DNA of 64,000 nt from Bacillus sp. RAR_GA_16 (GTDB lineage: Bacteria; Bacillota; Bacilli; Bacillales; Guptibacillaceae), in assembly GCF_020165985.1 (NCBI RefSeq), contig NZ_JAIUKZ010000010.1:310001-374000 (forward strand). Reading direction: 5' to 3'. This document shows, one piece after another, positions 59,378 to 64,000 of this stretch. Every line of letters begins with the position of its first letter. Position 1 is the first letter of the stretch. A program made the position numbers and the translations under genes. The notes beneath the pieces were generated by a model that saw only the letters and a program-made list of their open reading frames with translations, was not told the DNA's origin and searched no databases.

Positions 59378-59384
59378 TAATCTC

Positions 59385-60476
59385 CTATCCTATTTTGCTC
59401 AATAAAAACCCTCTCACTTCCGATAAATCGCCTGATTGAAAAACAGCGTTTCTCGGATCAAAGAGCACACGATCCTCTACTTTTTCATACTCTTCCTCAG
59501 GGATGCCTTTAAAGAAATACTTCCAACGCTTTGTTCTGACCATTTTTTTCACTTCTTCGGCAAGGTTCTCTTGATTTCCACGCATCACTACAATACAAAG
59601 AGATTCACAAACTTCTCCAGGAAATACATCGAGCAAACCCTCTTCATCGAAATCCTCCATTGTCTCTTTTTTCACCGGAAAAACATTAATAAATTCTCCT
59701 AATTCATCAGTTATAGTGATCATCTCTTCATCTGTTAATTTGTCATTTTTGATAACAGCAAAACTATAGTGATGATGGATCTTTCGTTCTTTTTTACGCT
59801 TACCAAAGTCTGGGTAAACCTTACGAACGATGTCGTGGTTGGTTTTAGTAAAGCGATAATGATGATAGTTCCCGATTAAAAACAACGTAAAGATCGAAAT
59901 TAAACAAAGGAGTCCTATCATAAAAAAAATCTCCATCACTTCCGTAGTAGCAATCAAATTCTCTACCTGAGTGATTGCTATAATGATTGCTAACGAGCCC
60001 AACATACTGATACCGCTTTGATGATGAGGATGTTGTCTTTTTCGTTTATAGTTACCAATACGAATTTGATAACGTGTATAGTAATAAAAAAACGTGATGA
60101 AAAGTAGGAGAAGAAGCAGTCCGAGAATAAAAGCAGAATTTCCTTGAATGCCCATATTAATATACAATAATTTTTCACTACCTAGCCAATAGAGATAAGC
60201 ACTCACAATTGAAAAAGCGCCAACTAAGAGATCAGTTCCCCCTTCCAATTTATAAGGCGCGAATACATAAGCAATCATCCACACATTCATTACGATCGCG
60301 GGCACAAGCGCAGCTATAAAGAATGTAATAGAAAACGGTCCTATGAGGTAGGGAAAGAAACCTATAAAATCAATTAAAATGAAAACCATAAAAAAGATAG
60401 TAACCTGATTTTCTTTCGGAGTTCTAAAACGTAAATACGCTAACATCTCTTTATCAGCCATTTCTTGTTTGGCCAT
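59385..60476 (-). CDS. Hypothetical membrane protein with cytosolic C-terminal domain
   Basis: 363 residues from MAKQEMADKEMLAYLRFRTP (GGAGGGCGG before it). Seven or so membrane segments in residues 20-215, then a soluble domain of about 150 residues: IHHHYSFAVIKNDKLTDEEM, FINVFPVKKETMEDFDEEGL. I recognise no family. The C-terminal half looks like a regulatory or ligand-binding domain, but nothing shows its target. Confidence 0.6.
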   Translation of the reverse strand: MAKQEMADKEMLAYLRFRTPKENQVTIFFMVFILIDFIGFFPYLIGPFSITFFIAALVPAIVMNVWMIAYVFAPYKLEGGTDLLVGAFSIVSAYLYWLGSEKLLYINMGIQGNSAFILGLLLLLLFITFFYYYTRYQIRIGNYKRKRQHPHHQSGISMLGSLAIIIAITQVENLIATTEVMEIFFMIGLLCLISIFTLFLIGNYHHYRFTKTNHDIVRKVYPDFGKRKKERKIHHHYSFAVIKNDKLTDEEMITITDELGEFINVFPVKKETMEDFDEEGLLDVFPGEVCESLCIVVMRGNQENLAEEVKKMVRTKRWKYFFKGIPEEEYEKVEDRVLFDPRNAVFQSGDLSEVRGFLLSKIG

Positions 60477-60525
60477 CCGCCCTCCACCTTCCAATAAAAT
60501 CCTATTATTCTATAGTTTTAACAGA

Positions 60526-60557
60526 AAAAGGGTTCAGGCACGTACCTGACCCCTTTT
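60526..60557. repeat. GGGTCAGG palindrome, copy 10
   Basis: AAAAGGGTTCAGGCACGTACCTGACCCCTTTT with two mismatched pairs, between the comK stop and the upstream end of the membrane protein gene. It may end comK transcription. Confidence 0.85.
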
Positions 60558-60562
60558 ACTCT

Positions 60563-61045
60563 CTAGCAATAAACCGGATTATTCGAATAATGACTCACCC
60601 AGCGCCCCGTGCGCTCCATTTGTTTTTGAAGTCTTCCTTTCGAAACCGGCACGATTAATTCAAAGCCATCTTGAAATAAAATTTTTGTCGTATTTTTTGT
60701 CAGGGCATATGCGTCCCTCACGTGCTGATAGAAGACCCAACAGCATTCAAGGCTTTCTGGTGACTCTGTGGGAAACACCGAAATGCCATTCCACGTAGAA
60801 ACGAGGATTGGCGTTTGCTGCTCATATTTCAAATGATAAATGACTGCTTTTCGTCGCCCTTCATACGTAACACCCGCTTCCAGACACGCCTGGCGAATGA
60901 GATCGACTGGGGTCGTCTTCGATAAATAAGTACCCGTTCGGTCATAAATCCTCGAACAAAAGCCGATTTCCTTTGCCACTACAATCGCCAGCGTCATTTT
61001 ACTAATTTCATAGTCATTCATAATCATCGCATTATCATTAACCAT
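60563..61045 (-). CDS. comK: Competence transcription factor ComK
   Basis: 160 residues. ComK hallmarks: YEISKMTLAIVVAKEIGFCS, the DRTG turn, VTYEGRRKAVIYHLKYEQQT, PILVSTWNGISVFPTESPES, CCWVFYQHV and the final HYSNNPVY. ComK binds the minor groove at paired AAAA-N5-TTTT boxes and switches on DNA-uptake genes and its own promoter. The ATG at 61045 has AAGGG about 10 bases upstream, and a longer open frame overlaps it by 22 bases. Palindromic AT sites upstream fit autoregulation. Confidence 0.87.
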   Translation of the reverse strand: MVNDNAMIMNDYEISKMTLAIVVAKEIGFCSRIYDRTGTYLSKTTPVDLIRQACLEAGVTYEGRRKAVIYHLKYEQQTPILVSTWNGISVFPTESPESLECCWVFYQHVRDAYALTKNTTKILFQDGFELIVPVSKGRLQKQMERTGRWVSHYSNNPVYC

Positions 61046-61239
61046 GACCGCTTTTCCCTTCTATCCCGCTTTCGGGTATAAGATTCCATCGTCTTTTTCA
61101 TTTCGGTTCCCCTGTGCTCGATTACAGGGTATACTAAGAATATTGTTGGTTTGCACGCCAACAACTGCCCCAGAATGCGTCCACCACGACGAAACATTCT
61201 GGGGCTTTTATGTATGCTATTCAATTTCCTCATCACCAC
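61024..61239 (-). CDS. Possible leader ORF upstream of comK
   Basis: An open frame of up to 71 codons, entered at GTG/ATG 61233-61239 after GGAAAGGTGG. It reads MRKLNSIHKSPRMFRRGGRI, ending MKKTMESYTRKRDRREKRS...MIMR. It is strongly basic and stops 22 bases inside comK. An internal ATG (61099-61101) has its own GGGGA site, giving a 25-residue form. No family is recognised; the value may lie in translation coupling to comK. Two hairpins (61142-61205) lie inside it. Confidence 0.35.
   Translation of the reverse strand: MVMRKLNSIHKSPRMFRRGGRILGQLLACKPTIFLVYPVIEHRGTEMKKTMESYTRKRDRREKRSWLMIMR
61142..61205 (-). other. Two hairpins in the comK leader
   Basis: GCCCCAGAATG (61168-61178) pairs with CATTCTGGGGC (61195-61205), an 11-bp stem. 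TTGTTGG pairs with CCAACAA (about 61142-61163). Both lie between the likely promoter and comK, inside the leader ORF. Confidence 0.6.
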
Positions 61240-61244
61240 CTTTC

Positions 61245-61260
61245 CAAAATAACTATTTTG
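61245..61260. promoter_or_regulatory. AT palindrome, candidate ComK half-site
   Basis: CAAAATAACTATTTTG: 7-bp inverted arms, AAAA and TTTT six bases apart (one more than the K-box spacing). On the minus strand TATAAT-like sequence lies upstream near 61290. Partial fit only. Confidence 0.35.
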
Positions 61261-61405
61261 TAAATATTTCCACCCTTTATCTTGATTATAATGAATGTTC
61301 GGAAATATTCAAATACTTTTTTTGGTAGATAAGACCCAGTAGTGCCTGTCACCACCCGCTTTGTGTAACATCCTGTCGAATCGCCTTCTCTCTAAGTGCC
61401 TACTT

Positions 61406-61430
61406 GTTTAGCATTGGCTTTTATGGGTAT
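61406..61430 (+). promoter_or_regulatory. Sigma-B promoter candidate
   Basis: GTTTAG (61406-61411), 13 bases, GGGTAT (61425-61430): close to the sigma-B consensus with one mismatch, 40 bases before the lipoprotein start. Confidence 0.65.
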
Positions 61431-61470
61431 AAAAGGAAAAGACAATAAAAGAGAATGTGAGGTTAGTCGA

Positions 61471-62451
61471 ATGAAAAAATACCTATTGATCGTAATGGTA
61501 TGCGGCTTATTAGCGGCTTGTAGCGGGAATGAAAATGCGAGCCAAAATGAAGGCGCAGAAGCGGCTAGTTCAGAAAACAATGCAACTGCCACTTCTAGTA
61601 ACGCGAATGACACTGATCAGAAAGAGACAGAAAGGGCTAAAGAAGACAGTTTAAAAGATGAGCCGCAGAAAGATTCTAAACCTGCCGAAACCAATTCAGA
61701 AATTCCCACCACGGATACTACCTCACAGGAAAATGATTTAACTGATACAGAGAAAGAGCTTCTTAGAATCCCTACCGTTTCGATAGAAACACCTTATGGA
61801 GAAGATGGAAATATTGAATACGAGCACACTCAAAAGGAAATAGTTGAAGAATACATGGATGAAGATGGACGCATTTACTTCGCGTTAGATGAAAAACCGA
61901 TTCGAACCATTGTCAGTGGAGAGAATGAAAATATGCGCAACATTACAAATTATGGGGATGCTTTCATCGGAATCCTTGAAGAGGAAGCTTACGAGCTTAC
62001 GGATCAGAAGCAGATTGAGGAAGCGTACCAGTTAATCCTTAGTGCGACTCCAGCACAACTACAGGGGGAAGAACTCGATTACCGCTCTTATGAAGAAGCG
62101 ACAAATTTAGAAAGAGGCATTACAAAGATGACGTACCTGATCGCCCCCACGCTCAATGATCTCGATTACATCGTCCAAAATCAGGCCTATGATCATAAAG
62201 CACTTCCAATCCTTTTAGAAGAATTAGAAAGCCTTGGTTCTCCTACCCTGCTTCCACCAGCACCTCAAACAGCTATGGACCTGCAACTTTTTGAAAACAT
62301 GCAGGCTGTCCAGGGAATGTGGGGACAACTTGGCCAGTTTGAAAACCCTAAAGCAAATCGAGCAGAATTTGAACAACTCTACTTTCAAGTACGCAAAGAG
62401 ACACTCAACCTTATGGCACGGGTTAATTATACACTCAGTGAAGAAATATAA
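61471..62451 (+). CDS. Large lipoprotein with Ser/Asn/Thr-rich linker
   Basis: 326 residues from MKKYLLIVMVCGLLAACSGN; lipobox LAAC, cysteine 17. A low-complexity linker (residues ~18-95, rich in Ser, Asn, Glu, Asp) separates the anchor from a helical domain with QIEEAYQLILSATPAQLQGE and LPILLEELESLGSPTLLPPA. No family recognised. A sigma-B-type promoter and a terminator frame it as a single stress-induced unit. The 25-codon longer frame is rejected because it would lose the signal peptide. Confidence 0.7.
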   Translation: MKKYLLIVMVCGLLAACSGNENASQNEGAEAASSENNATATSSNANDTDQKETERAKEDSLKDEPQKDSKPAETNSEIPTTDTTSQENDLTDTEKELLRIPTVSIETPYGEDGNIEYEHTQKEIVEEYMDEDGRIYFALDEKPIRTIVSGENENMRNITNYGDAFIGILEEEAYELTDQKQIEEAYQLILSATPAQLQGEELDYRSYEEATNLERGITKMTYLIAPTLNDLDYIVQNQAYDHKALPILLEELESLGSPTLLPPAPQTAMDLQLFENMQAVQGMWGQLGQFENPKANRAEFEQLYFQVRKETLNLMARVNYTLSEEI

Positions 62452-62461
62452 TCGAAAGTAA

Positions 62462-62497
62462 AAACAGACCTACTCTCACAAGAGAATAGGTCTGTTA
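62462..62497. terminator. Bidirectional terminator
   Basis: AACAGACCTACTCTC pairs with GAGAATAGGTCTGTT (one G-T pair), with A/T runs on both sides, between converging genes. Confidence 0.85.
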
Positions 62498-62500
62498 AAA

Positions 62501-62770
62501 TTAAAAGAATAGTAAACTAATCCCAATCGCAAAGAGCACGACACCCGCAATTGAATAGAACATGCCTGAACGCTGTTGGCCTTTAATTCGATTTGATATA
62601 CCAGCAAGTAGATTAATCACACCAAATCCCATAATGCCATATAGTAGTAAATTCTCCTCTTCAGGAGTAATCAGATACATAACTGGAAGTAAAAGTATTA
62701 ACGCAGATAGGATAAACTGCACAATGCTCAATGAAAACAATAGTTTAGATTCCGATTCTGTGCTCATCAT
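62501..62770 (-). CDS. Small membrane protein
   Basis: 89 residues, three membrane segments (about 8-30, 38-56, 65-87), and a short basic loop SNRIKGQQRSG. ATG-ATG start after AAAGGAAAGAAGG. Function unknown. The space 62771-63065 upstream shows no gene. Confidence 0.6.
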   Translation of the reverse strand: MMSTESESKLLFSLSIVQFILSALILLLPVMYLITPEEENLLLYGIMGFGVINLLAGISNRIKGQQRSGMFYSIAGVVLFAIGISLLFF

Positions 62771-63065
62771 TTTTCCTTCTTTCCTTTTCTAGGTGAACTG
62801 ATTCATGACTTCTATCCTAATTATAACAGCGCCAATCTCGTTTTTGTTATGGCAAAAGTATGAACATTCGTGTAAAAAAGGTACTGCGCTTATTTATTAC
62901 GTTCCCGTTTAGGACGATTATAATCATTTTTAACCTTTAGTAGAATGAAACCTTTCTTAGAAAAAATGCGTAGATTCTGTTAGAAGATTTCGTTCATCCC
63001 TATATTAAAACAGAAGAAAGAAATTCGAAAAACATGATTAATTCGTTTTACCCATGGAGGCTACC

Positions 63066-63770
63066 ATGCTTAAAATTCCAGACAACAAAAAGTTCCGAAA
63101 CCTACCAGATTATATGAAAGAACATCTCTCTATGCTTCCACCTGATAGCACTCGAGCGACAGTTAGTATGTTTTGCTTCATCCTGTTGGATATGTGTGTT
63201 TTACCCTTACTTTATCCAAGAATCAACCTTATTCATATCATCACCATCCCTCTCTTGTTATTTATTCATCTATGGGCGATCAGACTATTAATCAAGGATC
63301 CTCGCTCGACGCGTGTGGAAACGACGCTTTTTTTGAGTGTGTTCTCTATTATCAGTGCCATTTGTTATTTTATAACAAGCCTTAAAGTATCCTATGTATT
63401 TATCGGGATAACAAATGTATGGTATTACATAACGTTAACCGGGATAGACCTTATCATTATCGTTATTTTAATTCAGTATCAGATCGAAAAATATTCCAAA
63501 CTAGATTACAAAAGAGACGAGTCAGAAAAATGGTACAACAGTGGAAGATGGATACCGTTAGTTATATCCGCACCAGGAGTAGGGTATATCATCTTTCAAA
63601 CGACAAAAGATAGCGAAACTGCCATGCACAGCCTATTTCTATGTGTCACGATCGTATTCACCTTGATTCTGGCTTATATGTCTGCGAAGTTCACTCATCA
63701 ATATTTTTTTATTAAATTGAATCGTAGACTAGTTGACATTAATACACCTACAAAGAGACAAATCAAATGA
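63066..63770 (+). CDS. Hypothetical membrane protein
   Basis: 234 residues from MLKIPDNKKFRNLPDYMKEH; GGAGG precedes ATG 63066 by five bases. Six membrane segments in three pairs (about 38-75, 90-130, 170-215), with a charged loop (YSKLDYKRDESEKWYN) between pairs 2 and 3. No family recognised. Confidence 0.62.
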   Translation: MLKIPDNKKFRNLPDYMKEHLSMLPPDSTRATVSMFCFILLDMCVLPLLYPRINLIHIITIPLLLFIHLWAIRLLIKDPRSTRVETTLFLSVFSIISAICYFITSLKVSYVFIGITNVWYYITLTGIDLIIIVILIQYQIEKYSKLDYKRDESEKWYNSGRWIPLVISAPGVGYIIFQTTKDSETAMHSLFLCVTIVFTLILAYMSAKFTHQYFFIKLNRRLVDINTPTKRQIK

Positions 63771-63865
63771 TAAACAAAAATCTATTTATACAGCATTCAC
63801 CTATCCGTAACTCAATGCCTTTTAAAATCAACAGTCTAAACTATTACCATTTTTACAATAATATG

Positions 63866-63891
63866 GTTAAAATCACTTAAAACCCGGGTAT
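63866..63891 (+). promoter_or_regulatory. Weak sigma-B-like promoter near window end
   Basis: GTTAAA (63866-63871), 14 bases, GGGTAT (63886-63891). Any gene it serves would lie past 64000. A small palindrome GGTATAAATACC follows at 63893-63904. Confidence 0.35.
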
Positions 63892-64000
63892 AGGTATAAA
63901 TACCCCGTACGTCAGTCTCACGAACAGGTAGAACAACCTATTTACCAGACCTCTTCCATTTGGTACCATATACTACTGCTTGAGTATGATTTTTCTAATG

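Noticed and set aside
61327-61357. Further copy of the GGGTCAGG palindrome (GTGCCTGTCACCACCC)
   Set aside because: Only a distant partial resemblance and no complementary arm; not counted in the family.
1-64000. tRNA, rRNA, prophage or restriction-modification genes
   Set aside because: None was seen on either strand; apart from the IS150-type element no mobile module was found.

Overview
The window looks like a piece of the chromosome of a low-GC, endospore-forming Bacillaceae species. The support is AGGAGG-type ribosome sites throughout, a GerA-family germination operon, Spo0M, a sporulation-kinase-like histidine kinase, ComK, MprF, SwrC with its TetR partner, YdbS/YdbT, YjzC, a YmfJ-like DUF3243 protein and sigma-B-type promoters. 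I cannot name the species from sequence alone. No rRNA, tRNA, CRISPR array, plasmid or prophage module was seen.

Layout. 1-4.8 kb: an edge-truncated secreted protein, a decayed gene tail, a DUF418-ydbS-ydbT operon and a divergent DUF2975/XRE pair. 4.84-6.32 kb: a complete IS150-type IS3 element sitting in the loop of the intrinsic terminator behind the XRE gene. 6.4-9.5 kb: two small stress-type genes, then a minus-strand FAD oxidoreductase / Rieske (NirD-like) / uroporphyrinogen-III-synthase-like operon with no nitrite reductase catalytic subunit. 9.7-13.3 kb: gerA-type A-B-C operon whose A gene carries a single-base frameshift. 13.4-16 kb: a DHA2 multidrug exporter and divergent TetR. 16.2-21.4 kb: a surface DUF11 protein with a Cys-rich tail, an immune inhibitor A metalloprotease, and a small lipoprotein that copies part of that protease's propeptide. 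21.5-28.4 kb: TetR/SwrC RND pump and MprF.

28.4-35.8 kb: a PadR/DUF2812/ABC transporter operon bracketed by two nearly identical 127-bp repeats (five units of exactly 20 bp plus a terminator), followed by a run of small minus-strand housekeeping or hypothetical genes. 35.7-46.8 kb: Spo0M, GNAT, a PadR-controlled DHA2 exporter, a pentapeptide-repeat protein, CzcD, GntP, a frameshifted TetR downstream of an MFS exporter that still carries a 22-bp palindromic operator, and a PadR/HAAS pair. 46.9-64 kb: a multi-PAS kinase, LysR plus paired SMR exporters, a DJ-1/monooxygenase/LysR group, an XRE/membrane operon, lipoproteins, GNATs, ComK with an unusual leader, and membrane proteins.

Gene relationships. 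The recurring theme is export and envelope defence: two DHA2 pumps, one MFS_3 pump, one RND pump, an SMR pair, an ABC-2 exporter, CzcD, MprF and YdbST. Each pump except MprF and YdbST has a local regulator or a recognisable operator. From 21 kb onward the intergenic spaces hold about ten copies of a GGGTCAGG...CCTGACCC palindrome; none was seen in the first 20 kb. The most promising under-described items are the propeptide-like lipoprotein next to InhA, the 20-bp-period terminator repeats, the palindrome family whose centre changes symmetrically, and the comK leader.
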